DNA of 64,000 bases from Verrucomicrobiota bacterium (GTDB lineage Bacteria > Verrucomicrobiota > Verrucomicrobiia > Limisphaerales > UBA1100): contig JAOLZA010000005.1 of the NCBI GenBank assembly GCA_028343615.1, positions 1 through 64,000 on the forward strand, written 5' to 3'. The notes beneath the pieces were generated by a model. That model saw only the letters and a program-made list of their open reading frames with translations. It had not been told where the DNA came from and did no database searches. Numbering within the stretch: position 1 is the stretch's first letter; each line of letters opens with the position of its first letter. The position numbers were made by a program, and so were the translations under genes. Shown here piece after piece: positions 8,084-16,322 of the stretch.

Positions 8084-9580
8084 TTATTTATCAAAACGCA
8101 CTTGTTTGACGGTGCCGCCGGCAAGGTTGAACCAAACGGTTCCGTATTTCTTGCCTTCGCGATCCGTGATGTTTAAGCCGGAATATGACCTCCACGTGCC
8201 TTGCGTTTTGGTCGGTTGACCAAACACAGTGGTGACCACCGCCTGTGTTTTGCCTTCATAAATAACATCAATGGATTTGGTGTCCACGCTGGCCGTCCAC
8301 GCGAGAGTTTTGCCTATAGGCCCGGTGGGTGTGACGGACGCACCACTATTGCCAGTGGCACTGATGTCGTGGCAGTAAATATGCTCTTGATCGCGGAGAT
8401 ATAGTTTGCCGTTGGCCACTACCGGATGAGTCCAGATTTTACCGCGGCTACTGCGGATGCGCGATTGTGGTGTGAGCCTGAAGCGTCCGTGCTCTTTCCA
8501 GCCATTAGGGTTGGCTGATGCCAGTGCCACGTCACCACGACTTTCGTCTACACAATACATCATGCCCTCGGCGATGGTAAGGCAGCCTTTGCCCAGCGCG
8601 CGTTTTTCGCCCCACACCTCGCGTCCGCTGGTGAAATCTTGGCACACCCAGCCGCCGCCATCGCTGTAGCCGTATAAATGTTTGCCCAGCAATATCACAC
8701 CGCCGTGATGGTTTTTCATAACCTTGTTCACCCAAACATCACTGGCCCGATTGTCCGCGCCCACGTTCACCAGTTTGCAGCCCACGCTGTAGCCGCTGGC
8801 GATATACACTTTGCCATCGCTGAAAATGGGCGTGGGGATCACCGCTACTTTGCCTGGCCACGCTGATTTCCACAGCACGTTACCGTTGCTCCCATCGAGG
8901 CCCACTAGATTTTTCTGGGTTAGCTGGACGTACTGGCGCCCGCCGTTGTGCGTCACCGGAACCACGGACGAGTATTCTGCGCCATCGGTGAATTGCCGGC
9001 TTTGCCAAACAATTTTTCCGGAAAGTTTATTGAACGCTACAACTGCGCCTTGCCTTCCACCCGGCGTGGCCAGCGCGAGGTTGCCGTCCACCGTAATGCT
9101 TTCAGTGTAGCCCCATTTGGGTACGCCGCCGCCTAGGCGCGTCATATTGGCTTGCCACTGGATTTTACCCGCGAGATCGGTGCACACCAAATCACCCTTG
9201 CCGCTCATTGCGTACACACGATTGCCATCTATCGTGGGAGTGCCGCGCGGGCCGCCTCCCCAGTTATTTTTTAATTCCTGCCCGAGGTTGGTGGCCCATT
9301 GCTCGCGGCCGGTATTGGCATCGAGGCAGATCAACTGCTCTGTGCCGCGCCGCGAGCTCATGGTGTAAAGTTTGCCTTTAACGATTGCGAAGCTTGAATA
9401 GCCGTTGCCCATTTGGCTGTTAATCCACAGGCGCTTGGGCCCGCCTTGCGGCCATTGTTTAAGTAGATCTTTCTCGGCACTTATGCCGGTGCGGTTGGGT
9501 CCGCGCCATTGCGGCCAATCGAGGGCGTGGGAGGATTGCCAACCAATGGCTAGCAAAAGGAAAGCGAGGGTCGTGCGCAT
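8084..9580 (-). CDS. secreted PQQ-type beta-propeller with BamE-like C-terminal module
   Basis: This is a paralogue of the neighbouring propeller: signal peptide (cleavage near HALD), then DWPQWRGPNRTGI and propeller blades to about residue 405. It is 92 residues longer. The extra C-terminus (about 430-498) forms a separate module with the patterns VTTVFGQPTKTQGTWRSYSG and GGTVKQVRF; the same pattern ends the unrelated lipoprotein at 24021-24866. The module resembles the SmpA/OmlA (BamE) fold, in which a strand-rich domain follows a G-x-P motif; this is a resemblance by eye. The two propellers and the DUF1080 gene probably form one reverse-strand unit. Confidence 0.78.
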   Translation of the reverse strand: MRTTLAFLLLAIGWQSSHALDWPQWRGPNRTGISAEKDLLKQWPQGGPKRLWINSQMGNGYSSFAIVKGKLYTMSSRRGTEQLICLDANTGREQWATNLGQELKNNWGGGPRGTPTIDGNRVYAMSGKGDLVCTDLAGKIQWQANMTRLGGGVPKWGYTESITVDGNLALATPGGRQGAVVAFNKLSGKIVWQSRQFTDGAEYSSVVPVTHNGGRQYVQLTQKNLVGLDGSNGNVLWKSAWPGKVAVIPTPIFSDGKVYIASGYSVGCKLVNVGADNRASDVWVNKVMKNHHGGVILLGKHLYGYSDGGGWVCQDFTSGREVWGEKRALGKGCLTIAEGMMYCVDESRGDVALASANPNGWKEHGRFRLTPQSRIRSSRGKIWTHPVVANGKLYLRDQEHIYCHDISATGNSGASVTPTGPIGKTLAWTASVDTKSIDVIYEGKTQAVVTTVFGQPTKTQGTWRSYSGLNITDREGKKYGTVWFNLAGGTVKQVRFDK

Positions 9581-9646
9581 GGCTATTGGATACGGCGAAA
9601 GGGCAGTAGATTCAACTTATTTGATACAAGTTTCCTTTTCTGTGAA

Positions 9647-10297
9647 TCAATCGAGTTTTTTCAAATACACATTCCGGTACCACACGTTTTGCCCGTGATC
9701 CTGGAAACCGATATGGCCAGTGCGGGGGAGATCTTTGAGAGCAGTCTTGAATTTATTGCGGGAGCCGTCGGGGTTTTTGTTGCCGGTAGTCCAGTCATCG
9801 AGGTTAGCGTTGACAACTTGTTTGCCATTGATGCTCACAGTAATTTTGGGGCCTTTGCAGGTGACGATGAAGCGGTCCCATTGGCCGACCGGCTTGGCGG
9901 GATTGGCGCTGGGCGCGAGGGCATCGTAGAACGCGCCGTGATCATGCTTGCCGAGTTTTGTTTTGCCTGTGGTGTCCATCACTTGAATTTCAAACCCACC
10001 CTGCACCGCATTTTTAGGGTCCGTGCGGAAAAATATGCCGCTGTTGCACCGGCTCGACACCTTTACCTCCAAATCTAAAACAAAATTTCCGAAGCTCTTT
10101 TTCGTCCAAATGTAGCCACTGCCCGGTTTGCGTACGAGTACGCCATCCTCCACCGCCCATCCATTCTTCTTGGCCTGCCAACCATCTAGATTTTCACCAT
10201 TAAACAACGCTACAAACCCTTTAGGCGGCCCCGCCTGCAAAGTGGTGACAGTGGAAAATGCAAACAACGTGATGAGAAAAACAAAGGTGTGCTTCAT
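9647..10297 (-). CDS. secreted DUF1080 (3-keto-disaccharide hydrolase-like) protein
   Basis: The 216-residue protein has a signal peptide ending near LQAG and then the DUF1080 hallmarks: FVALFNGENLDGWQ, WAVEDGVLVRK, FGNFVLDLEVKV, NSGIFFRTDP, GQWDRFIVTCKG and the final HIGFQDHGQNVWYRNVYLK. The fold is a concanavalin-like jelly-roll; characterised relatives hydrolyse 3-keto-glycosides or bind sugars. ATG at 10297 was chosen over an in-frame TTG at 10303 because it starts the signal peptide directly. The family is strongly expanded in Planctomycetes/Verrucomicrobia, and here it sits beside two PQQ propellers. Confidence 0.85.
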   Translation of the reverse strand: MKHTFVFLITLFAFSTVTTLQAGPPKGFVALFNGENLDGWQAKKNGWAVEDGVLVRKPGSGYIWTKKSFGNFVLDLEVKVSSRCNSGIFFRTDPKNAVQGGFEIQVMDTTGKTKLGKHDHGAFYDALAPSANPAKPVGQWDRFIVTCKGPKITVSINGKQVVNANLDDWTTGNKNPDGSRNKFKTALKDLPRTGHIGFQDHGQNVWYRNVYLKKLD

Positions 10298-10333
10298 GGG
10301 CAAAAGAGTACGCGCTGAGGCATGGGTGTAAAC

Positions 10334-10903
10334 TCAAAATCCCAACCGCATCGCACGGTCATTCAACTGTTCCTGCCATTTTTGGAGGTAGCTGTATTGG
10401 TGGAATAGGGGTTCGAGGGTTTCGGGTGTCCAGTTTTCGTTGAGGGACTGGAGTTGGGTGTCGAGGTGTTGGAGGGTTTGGGTGAGAGTTTGTTGGAGGG
10501 AGTTTACCTTTTCAAGCCAGTCGAGGGCTTCAGGATAGGTTTGGGCTTTGAGGATGGGGGAGGTTTCGGCTTCGCGTTGGACGAGGAAAGGGTCGATGTC
10601 GCGCAAGAGTTGGCCGACTTGCTGGAAGAGGTCGGCGGTGGCGGAGAGGATATCGTGGACTTCGTCGGGCTTGTGGCCGCGTACGAGGGTGAGGAGGTGC
10701 TGGAGGCGGCGCTTGGGGTCGCGCAGAATTTCGTGCGCGGAGTTTAGATCGGCGAAGCGGGTTTGGGCGGTTTCTTTTTCAGCGGGATCAGTGAATTTAT
10801 CGGGGTGCGTGGCGGCGGAGCGAGTGAGGAATTTTGTTTTTAGTGCCTCCACCTCCAGCCACGGTTGTCGCGGTTCATCGAGCAGCGCAAAGGCGTCAGT
10901 CAT
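10334..10903 (-). CDS. hscB: HscB-like J-domain co-chaperone
   Basis: The 189-residue protein has an N-terminal J-domain-like helix pair around HPD (residues 33-35, THPDKF) and a C-terminal helical region resembling the HscB scaffold-binding domain. HscB delivers the Fe-S scaffold IscU to the Hsp70 HscA. ATG at 10903 is the start: it overlaps the stop of the tiny upstream gene (ATGACTGA) and removes an implausible 27-residue extension. The association with iscA two genes upstream supports the Fe-S role. No hscA or iscU is in the window, so hscB is given by domain layout and context. Confidence 0.75.
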   Translation of the reverse strand: MTDAFALLDEPRQPWLEVEALKTKFLTRSAATHPDKFTDPAEKETAQTRFADLNSAHEILRDPKRRLQHLLTLVRGHKPDEVHDILSATADLFQQVGQLLRDIDPFLVQREAETSPILKAQTYPEALDWLEKVNSLQQTLTQTLQHLDTQLQSLNENWTPETLEPLFHQYSYLQKWQEQLNDRAMRLGF

Positions 10904-11003
10904 TTTTGTTTTCCCGTTGCCACAGCCAAACGCCAAAGCCAATGGCGCTGGCAATGACGCCAAGAGCGAGCACGCCGAGCGCAATGAGGATTGAAAAGCT
11001 CAT
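10896..11003 (-). CDS. 35-residue single-span membrane peptide
   Basis: This very short gene lies between iscA and the hscB-like gene. It starts with ATG at 11003-11001 inside the iscA stop (ATGA overlap) and ends at 10896, overlapping the ATG of hscB by eight bases. The product is MSFSILIALG, then a continuous hydrophobic stretch rich in Ala/Gly/Leu/Val to about residue 28, then a short polar tail WQRENKND, so one transmembrane helix with a basic/polar end. Tight overlap with both neighbours is the main evidence that it is translated. Its function is unknown; membrane anchoring or a regulatory peptide are possibilities. Confidence 0.6.
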   Translation of the reverse strand: MSFSILIALGVLALGVIASAIGFGVWLWQRENKND

Positions 11004-11389
11004 GCGCTGAAACTTTCGCCGCAGGAACAGGTAGTAGCGGCGTTGGGGTTGTTGACTTTGAAACCGGAATCTTCGAAGCCGGTTTTGTAGTCCAGCTCGC
11101 TGCCGGTGACGTAGAGAGCGCTTTTTGGGTCCACCACGACGCGGATGCCGCAGCTTTCGACGAGGATGTCGCGATGGGCGGGGGTGTCCTGCAAATCCAT
11201 TTTGTACTGCAAGCCGCTGCAGCCACCGCCGGTGACGGCCACGCGCAACACGCCCTCGGGTCGACCTTGACGTTGGAGTAATCCGGAGACTTTGGTTGCT
11301 GCAGCATCGGTAAGCTTCACAAGGCGTTCGTCGCCGGTGCGATAGGTTACTTCGGTTGAGATTTCAGTTTTGCGTTTGCCTGCGAGCAT
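11000..11389 (-). CDS. iscA: A-type iron-sulfur carrier protein
   Basis: A-type carriers (IscA/ErpA/SufA) accept and hand over Fe-S clusters. The 129-residue protein has the three family cysteines: Cys57 in GGGCSGLQY and the pair Cys121/Cys123 in TTCSCGESF. A basic 15-residue N-terminal extension is longer than in E. coli IscA (107 residues). Which subfamily it belongs to cannot be settled without a tree. It is the first gene of a coupled reverse-strand unit (iscA, membrane peptide, hscB-like) and is divergent from dsbD. Confidence 0.9.
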   Translation of the reverse strand: MLAGKRKTEISTEVTYRTGDERLVKLTDAAATKVSGLLQRQGRPEGVLRVAVTGGGCSGLQYKMDLQDTPAHRDILVESCGIRVVVDPKSALYVTGSELDYKTGFEDSGFKVNNPNAATTCSCGESFSA

Positions 11390-11468
11390 GGTCAGGAACT
11401 ATATGACAAGGAGGCGCGCGAATAAAGCATTTCAAAAGGGCGTCTTTTTTGAGAGGCTATTTTCCAGC

Positions 11469-13580
11469 ATGAGGCGGCTGTTTACCATTTTATTGATGCT
11501 AAGCGCGGGCATTGTGTCGGCGCAGGATTTTGATTTTGGGGCCAAAACAAAGATTTCCCTGCTCGTAAACCCCGCTCTGGCCAAGTCGGGCAGCACCGTG
11601 GAGGTGGGGATACGGCTGGAAATGCCCGACGGTTGGCACACGTACTGGCGCAACGCTGGGGAAAACGGCACTCCTACTACTATAAAGTGGACACTGCCCG
11701 AAGGCATCACCGCCGGCGAAATTCAGTGGCCTGTGCCGGAGAAGGTGGAGTGGTTGGAAATGTTCACTTACGCCTACCACGGCGAAGTGCTATTGATCGT
11801 GCCTCTCACGCTTTCGGCGGATTTGCCCGTGGGCGAGCACACGCTGGCCGCCAAAGTCGATTGGCTTGAGTGCGAAGAAACTTGCATCCCCGGCGAAACG
11901 GGAGTGAGCGCGAAGCTGTTCGTCGGTGCGGAAACCAAGCCCGGCCCGCACGCGGAATTGTTCGCCAAATCCCGTGCCCAATGGCCTGCTGAAAATAAGA
12001 TTCCCAAACTCCGCGCCCAATGGGCTGACTCGCCCAATGCCGTTGGCGAGCGCACATTGGAACTTATCGTGCCGGTGGACAGCAAAGAAAACAACGTGCA
12101 TTTTCTGCCCTTTGGGACCACGGCCAAGAAATGGGAAATCGCCCACGCCACCACGCTCACAAAAGGCGAAAATGAATTCACCCTTTCGAAAATTATCACC
12201 AGCAAAGGCGGCAACTGGCCCACCGAAGTGCGCGGCGTGGTGCGTTTCGAAACAGAAGGCAAAGTAACCAGCTACGAAACGGCGTTTCAAATTGGGGCAA
12301 CGGAACCGGAAGGAAAATCGAGCGGTGGTGCTGAGGGCGATTCGCCCAAATCTATTGGGTACATTTTGAGCTTCGCTTTTTTGGGTGGGTTAATTCTTAA
12401 CATCATGCCGTGTGTGCTGCCGGTGATTTCGATGAAAATTCTGGGCTTCGTTCAGCAAAGCAATGAAGCCCCAGGGCGCTTGCGAAATCTTGGGATTACT
12501 TATGGGCTGGGCGTGTTTTTTTCGTTCATGGTGTTGGCGGGGATGATGATTGCTGCCAAGAAAGCAACGGGCATGGCATCGTGGGGAATGCAAATGCAGA
12601 GCCCCGTTTTTAATTTGGTTTTGATGGTCGTGGTCACGCTGGTGGCTTTGAATTTATTTGGCCTGTTCGAGGTTACGCTGGGCGGCGGCAGCGCGATGAC
12701 GAAGGCCAACGCGTTGGCCAGCCGAGAGGGGTATCTCGGCGCGTTCTTTAATGGCATCCTCGCCACAGCGTTGGCCACGCCCTGCACGGCACCGTTTTTG
12801 GCCGGCGGCATGGGCGCGGCGCTCACGCAATCCAATGGTGTGATCATTGCGGCCATGACCGCGGTGGCAGCGGGGTTGGCGTTCCCGTATGTGCTGCTCA
12901 GTTTCAAGCCCGGTTGGCTGAAGATACTTCCCAAGCCAGGAGATTGGATGGTGCAGTTCAAACAAATCATGGGCTTTCCGATGTTGGCGGCGGCGGTTTG
13001 GATTCTGTCTTTCACTGGCCCGATGTTTGGCAAGGGCGGTGTCATGTGGCTGGGTGTGTTGCTAGTGTTTGTGGGTTTGACGGCGTGGGTGTTTGGGGAA
13101 TTTATGCAACGCACAGTGGCAAAAAGTTCCAAGCCAATCATCGTGTGCGCGCTCATATTGATCAGCGGTTATAGTGTGGCTTTGGAATGGGGGCTGGACT
13201 GGCAACAGAGGTGGACTCAAGAGATGAAATGGGAGCGATGGAGCCCCGAAGCCGTCGCAAAAGCCCGTGCGGCAGGACATCCGGTGTTGGTGGATTTCAC
13301 CGCCGACTGGTGCCTGACTTGCAAATTCACCAAAGCGGCTGCGATTGACGTGGATTCTGTTATCAAAAAAATGGCCGATGTGGATGGGGTGGCATTCATT
13401 GCGGATTGGACCAACAAGGATCAAACGATCACGAAAGTTTTGCAAAAATACCAGCGTGCTGGCGTGCCGTTGGTGTTGGTTTATCCGTCGGAAGGGGAGG
13501 CTATTGTTTTGCCGCCGGTGATGAGTGGGCCCGAAAAGGTCTTGGAAGCATTGGGCAAAGCTGGTAAAGTTTCCCCCTGA
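11469..13580 (+). CDS. dsbD: thiol:disulfide interchange protein DsbD
   Basis: DsbD moves reducing power from cytosolic thioredoxin across the inner membrane to periplasmic partners. The 703-residue protein has a signal peptide (ending near VSAQD), an N-terminal DsbD-alpha-like domain with ECEETC (Cys135/Cys139), an eight-helix membrane domain from about residue 290 that contains NIMPCVLPV and LATPCTAPF, the two redox-active membrane cysteines, and a C-terminal thioredoxin domain with WCLTC (Trp614-Cys618). The ATG at 11469 gives the signal peptide directly; upstream in-frame ATGs would add about 33 basic residues. Divergent from iscA. Confidence 0.93.
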   Translation: MRRLFTILLMLSAGIVSAQDFDFGAKTKISLLVNPALAKSGSTVEVGIRLEMPDGWHTYWRNAGENGTPTTIKWTLPEGITAGEIQWPVPEKVEWLEMFTYAYHGEVLLIVPLTLSADLPVGEHTLAAKVDWLECEETCIPGETGVSAKLFVGAETKPGPHAELFAKSRAQWPAENKIPKLRAQWADSPNAVGERTLELIVPVDSKENNVHFLPFGTTAKKWEIAHATTLTKGENEFTLSKIITSKGGNWPTEVRGVVRFETEGKVTSYETAFQIGATEPEGKSSGGAEGDSPKSIGYILSFAFLGGLILNIMPCVLPVISMKILGFVQQSNEAPGRLRNLGITYGLGVFFSFMVLAGMMIAAKKATGMASWGMQMQSPVFNLVLMVVVTLVALNLFGLFEVTLGGGSAMTKANALASREGYLGAFFNGILATALATPCTAPFLAGGMGAALTQSNGVIIAAMTAVAAGLAFPYVLLSFKPGWLKILPKPGDWMVQFKQIMGFPMLAAAVWILSFTGPMFGKGGVMWLGVLLVFVGLTAWVFGEFMQRTVAKSSKPIIVCALILISGYSVALEWGLDWQQRWTQEMKWERWSPEAVAKARAAGHPVLVDFTADWCLTCKFTKAAAIDVDSVIKKMADVDGVAFIADWTNKDQTITKVLQKYQRAGVPLVLVYPSEGEAIVLPPVMSGPEKVLEALGKAGKVSP

Positions 13581-13611
13581 ATTCGTCAGGGAGGGCGAAC
13601 TTGTTTTACCA

Positions 13612-14712
13612 ATGAAAAATCTGAAACCCGTTTTCGCGGCGGTATTTTTGTGTGTTGCTGTGGGCTGCCAAACGATTGGGCCGCGTTCGTTGCGGTCGAC
13701 GCATCCACAATATAACCACGCCATCTCGCGCACCCTGGATGAGCAGTTTCTGCTGAACCTCGTGCGATTGAAGTATCGCGATAATCCTTTTTTTCTTGAG
13801 GTGAGCAGCGTGACCACGCAGCAATCGGTGGAAACCGAAATGAGCGCGAGCGTGAAATTTCTGCGGGGCGGTGACACGCTCACGCCGTCGGCGGGGATGA
13901 CTTACAAAGAAACTCCCACCATTTCTTATGCACCTTTGCGCGGTGACCAGTTTTTGAAACAAATTCTTTCGCCGGTGCCTTTGGAGGCGGTGCTGATTCT
14001 CACACAAAGCGGGTGGAGCGTGGAACGGGTAGTCAGTATTTGTGTGGAGCGTGTGAATAGCTTGGACAACGCGAGCAATGCCTCAGGCCCCACGCCGGCA
14101 CGCGCGCCGCGGTTTGAGAAATTTCAGGAAATGGTTGGCATTCTGCGCGAGTTGCAACTGGCGGATGCGCTGGAGCTGGGTGCAGCGCAGTGTTTGCCGG
14201 ATGCAAACGGAAAGACGCGACCGGGCCATGATTTGGTGCTGCGCGTGCGACCGGTGGCGACGCTGGCCCCGCGCATTGTGCGGCTCAAGGAATTGCTGGG
14301 CGTGCCGAACGCGGGGAATGAGATGCGGTTGGTGAATGATTTTTTGAATCGCCCGGAAAATGGATTGGCTGTGCGCACTCGTTCGATGATGGGAATTTTG
14401 TTTTATTTGTCGCACAACGCTGAAGTACCCGTAGCGCATCGCGAGGCAGAGCTAGTGACGCGCACGTTGGCAGCTGACAACACAGCGTTTGATTGGAATA
14501 AAGTGACGGGCGGACTCTTCCGTGTGAAATCAGCCGACACGCGCCCCGCCAACGCCTTCGTGAGCGTGGCCTATCGCGGTAAATGGTTTTACCTCGCGGA
14601 CAATGATTTGGAGAGCAAGAGCACGTTTATGTTGCTGACGCAGTTATTCAATTTACAGGCGGGGCAGATTAAGACCGTGGCACCGGCTTTAACAATTGGG
14701 GTTGGCGGTTGA
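13612..14712 (+). CDS. unrecognised lipoprotein
   Basis: The 366-residue protein begins with a lipoprotein signal peptide ending in the lipobox VAVGC, so it is likely lipid-anchored in the periplasm or outer membrane. The rest is mixed helical with charged segments such as LNLVRLKYRDNPFFLEVSSV and a C-terminal region VSVAYRGKWFYLADNDLESKS. I recognise no family, although similar lipoproteins may exist in related bacteria. ATG at 13612 is chosen because the signal sequence starts there; an in-frame start 87 bases upstream lies inside dsbD. It follows dsbD closely. Confidence 0.75.
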   Translation: MKNLKPVFAAVFLCVAVGCQTIGPRSLRSTHPQYNHAISRTLDEQFLLNLVRLKYRDNPFFLEVSSVTTQQSVETEMSASVKFLRGGDTLTPSAGMTYKETPTISYAPLRGDQFLKQILSPVPLEAVLILTQSGWSVERVVSICVERVNSLDNASNASGPTPARAPRFEKFQEMVGILRELQLADALELGAAQCLPDANGKTRPGHDLVLRVRPVATLAPRIVRLKELLGVPNAGNEMRLVNDFLNRPENGLAVRTRSMMGILFYLSHNAEVPVAHREAELVTRTLAADNTAFDWNKVTGGLFRVKSADTRPANAFVSVAYRGKWFYLADNDLESKSTFMLLTQLFNLQAGQIKTVAPALTIGVGG

Positions 14713-14740
14713 GTACTGAGGGGGTAAGGTGCCGATCTTT

Positions 14741-15247
14741 ATGAGCGACACTAGTACGAAACCATTGGTAGGAGTCATCATGGGCAGTCATTCAGACTGG
14801 GCCGTGATGGAGAATTGTGCGAAGCAACTCAAGGATCTTGGGGTACCTTTTGAGGCGAAGGTGATTTCGGCGCATCGCACGCCAGAGTTGTTGCACCGAT
14901 GGGTGAGCAGTTCGACGGAGAACGGAATGGAGGTTATCATAGCGGCTGCCGGTGGTGCAGCGCATTTGGCGGGGGTGACCGCGGCGATTACTTCGGTGCC
15001 GGTACTGGGGGTGCCTATGAAGGCTTGGAGTACGGAGGGGCTCGATTCATTACTTTCAATTGTGCAAATGCCCGGTGGGGTGCCAGTGGGTACTTTGGCG
15101 GTCGGTAAACCGGGTGCGAAAAACGCGGCATTACTGGCCACAGCCATCCTCGGAAACAAATATTCGGAGTACAAAAAGGCGTACGAAGATTTCCGCACGC
15201 AACAAACTGCCGATGGTGAGGCGAAGCAGGATTTGCCGGAAGTTTAA
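14741..15247 (+). CDS. purE: 5-(carboxyamino)imidazole ribonucleotide mutase
   Basis: PurE (class I) rearranges N5-CAIR to CAIR in purine synthesis. The 168-residue protein shows the family motifs GVIMGSHSDW (about 11-20), ISAHRTPE (about 43-50) with the catalytic His, and AAAGGAAHLAG (about 70-80). ATG at 14741 is used, with a GGGGGTAAGG purine-rich stretch upstream; a GTG at 14729 is possible. No purK is adjacent, unlike the common purEK arrangement. The next gene, prs, also feeds nucleotide synthesis. Confidence 0.93.
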   Translation: MSDTSTKPLVGVIMGSHSDWAVMENCAKQLKDLGVPFEAKVISAHRTPELLHRWVSSSTENGMEVIIAAAGGAAHLAGVTAAITSVPVLGVPMKAWSTEGLDSLLSIVQMPGGVPVGTLAVGKPGAKNAALLATAILGNKYSEYKKAYEDFRTQQTADGEAKQDLPEV

Positions 15248-15324
15248 GTTCAGGGCGTTTTTTTCTGTCATATTGTTTTTTTGCTCGCCGCGCGCGAGTG
15301 GGGTGGGTAGATACGGGCCCAGTA

Positions 15325-15337
15325 ACTTGTCACAAGT
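15325..15337. promoter_or_regulatory. palindromic candidate operator upstream of prs
   Basis: ACTTGT-C-ACAAGT is a perfect 6-bp inverted repeat around one base. It overlaps the proposed -35 hexamer of the prs promoter (15327-15332), the place where a repressor would block RNA polymerase. No regulator can be named. Confidence 0.4.
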
Positions 15338-15355
15338 GCTGTTTCTTTTAATAAT
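15327..15355 (+). promoter_or_regulatory. candidate sigma70-type promoter of prs
   Basis: TTGTCA (15327-15332) and AATAAT (15350-15355) are separated by 17 bases; each matches five of six consensus bases. Transcription would begin near 15362, only about five bases before the prs GTG, which has no Shine-Dalgarno. This suggests a leaderless or very short-leader transcript, unless another start or promoter is used. Confidence 0.45.
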
Positions 15356-15366
15356 TAGATATTATA

Positions 15367-16314
15367 GTGAAAATCTTTTCCGGCAGATCCAATCGACCCC
15401 TCGCTAAGTCCATTGCGGAAAGCATCAATATGCCCCTTGGCAAGGCCCTTATCCGCGATTTCCCCAATGGTGAAACCTTTGTGAAGATTGATGAAAACGT
15501 GCGCGGTGAGGACACGTATGTGATCCAAAGCACTTGCCCACCGGCAAACCAAAATTTGATGGAGCTGTTTATTATGATTGATGCTCTCCGTCGCGCGAGT
15601 GCCAATCGGATTACCGCTGTGCTACCTTTTTATGGCTATGCGCGGCAGGATCGCAAAGACCAGCCGCGGGTGCCCATCAGTGCAAAGCTGGTGGCCAACT
15701 TATTGGTGGCTTCGGGGGTGAATCGCGTGCTCACTTGCGATTTACACGCTCAACAGATTCAGGGGTTTTTCGATATTCCGGTGGATCATTTGTATGCAGC
15801 GCCGGTGATTTTTGAATACCTTAAAACACTCGATTTGGGCGATGAACTGGCGGTGGTGAGCCCTGATGTGGGCGGCATCAAAATGGCGCATGCCTACTCG
15901 CAAATGCTGCACGCAAGCCTCGCGATCGTGGCCAAGCGGCGGGTTTCGGATACGGAAACTGAGACCGTTTCGGTCATCGGCAAGGTACGCGGGAAGACAG
16001 TATTATTAGTAGATGATCTCACGGAAACGGCGGGTACGTTGGTTTCCGCGGCGCGATTGCTGCGGCGGCGTGGGGCTAAAAAGATAATTGCGGCAGTTTC
16101 CCACTGTGTTTTGAATGATTTGGGCGCAAAAAGAATCCGAAAATCAAACATTGACGAACTTATCTCGACTGATACTGTTCCCCGCCCCGAAATCAAGGGC
16201 TTAAAGCTGACCACTTTGTCGGTGGCTGCACTGCTTGGAGAGGCGATTAAACGGATTCACACGAATTCATCGATCACATCGCTTTTTGAATTTGATGGAG
16301 TGAGGATAGGATAA
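15367..16314 (+). CDS. prs: ribose-phosphate pyrophosphokinase
   Basis: This enzyme makes PRPP from ribose 5-phosphate and ATP, the precursor for purines, pyrimidines, His and Trp. The 315-residue protein has FSGRSNRPLAKSIA at the start, the ATP-binding flexible loop YARQDRKDQPR (about 91-101), the metal-binding SPDVGG and the PRPP-binding loop VDDLTETAGTL (about 215-225). GTG at 15367 fits the homologous N-terminus exactly; no Shine-Dalgarno is visible. It follows purE after a 119-base gap that holds a candidate promoter and operator. Confidence 0.95.
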   Translation: MKIFSGRSNRPLAKSIAESINMPLGKALIRDFPNGETFVKIDENVRGEDTYVIQSTCPPANQNLMELFIMIDALRRASANRITAVLPFYGYARQDRKDQPRVPISAKLVANLLVASGVNRVLTCDLHAQQIQGFFDIPVDHLYAAPVIFEYLKTLDLGDELAVVSPDVGGIKMAHAYSQMLHASLAIVAKRRVSDTETETVSVIGKVRGKTVLLVDDLTETAGTLVSAARLLRRRGAKKIIAAVSHCVLNDLGAKRIRKSNIDELISTDTVPRPEIKGLKLTTLSVAALLGEAIKRIHTNSSITSLFEFDGVRIG

Positions 16315-16322
16315 ATAGGACG

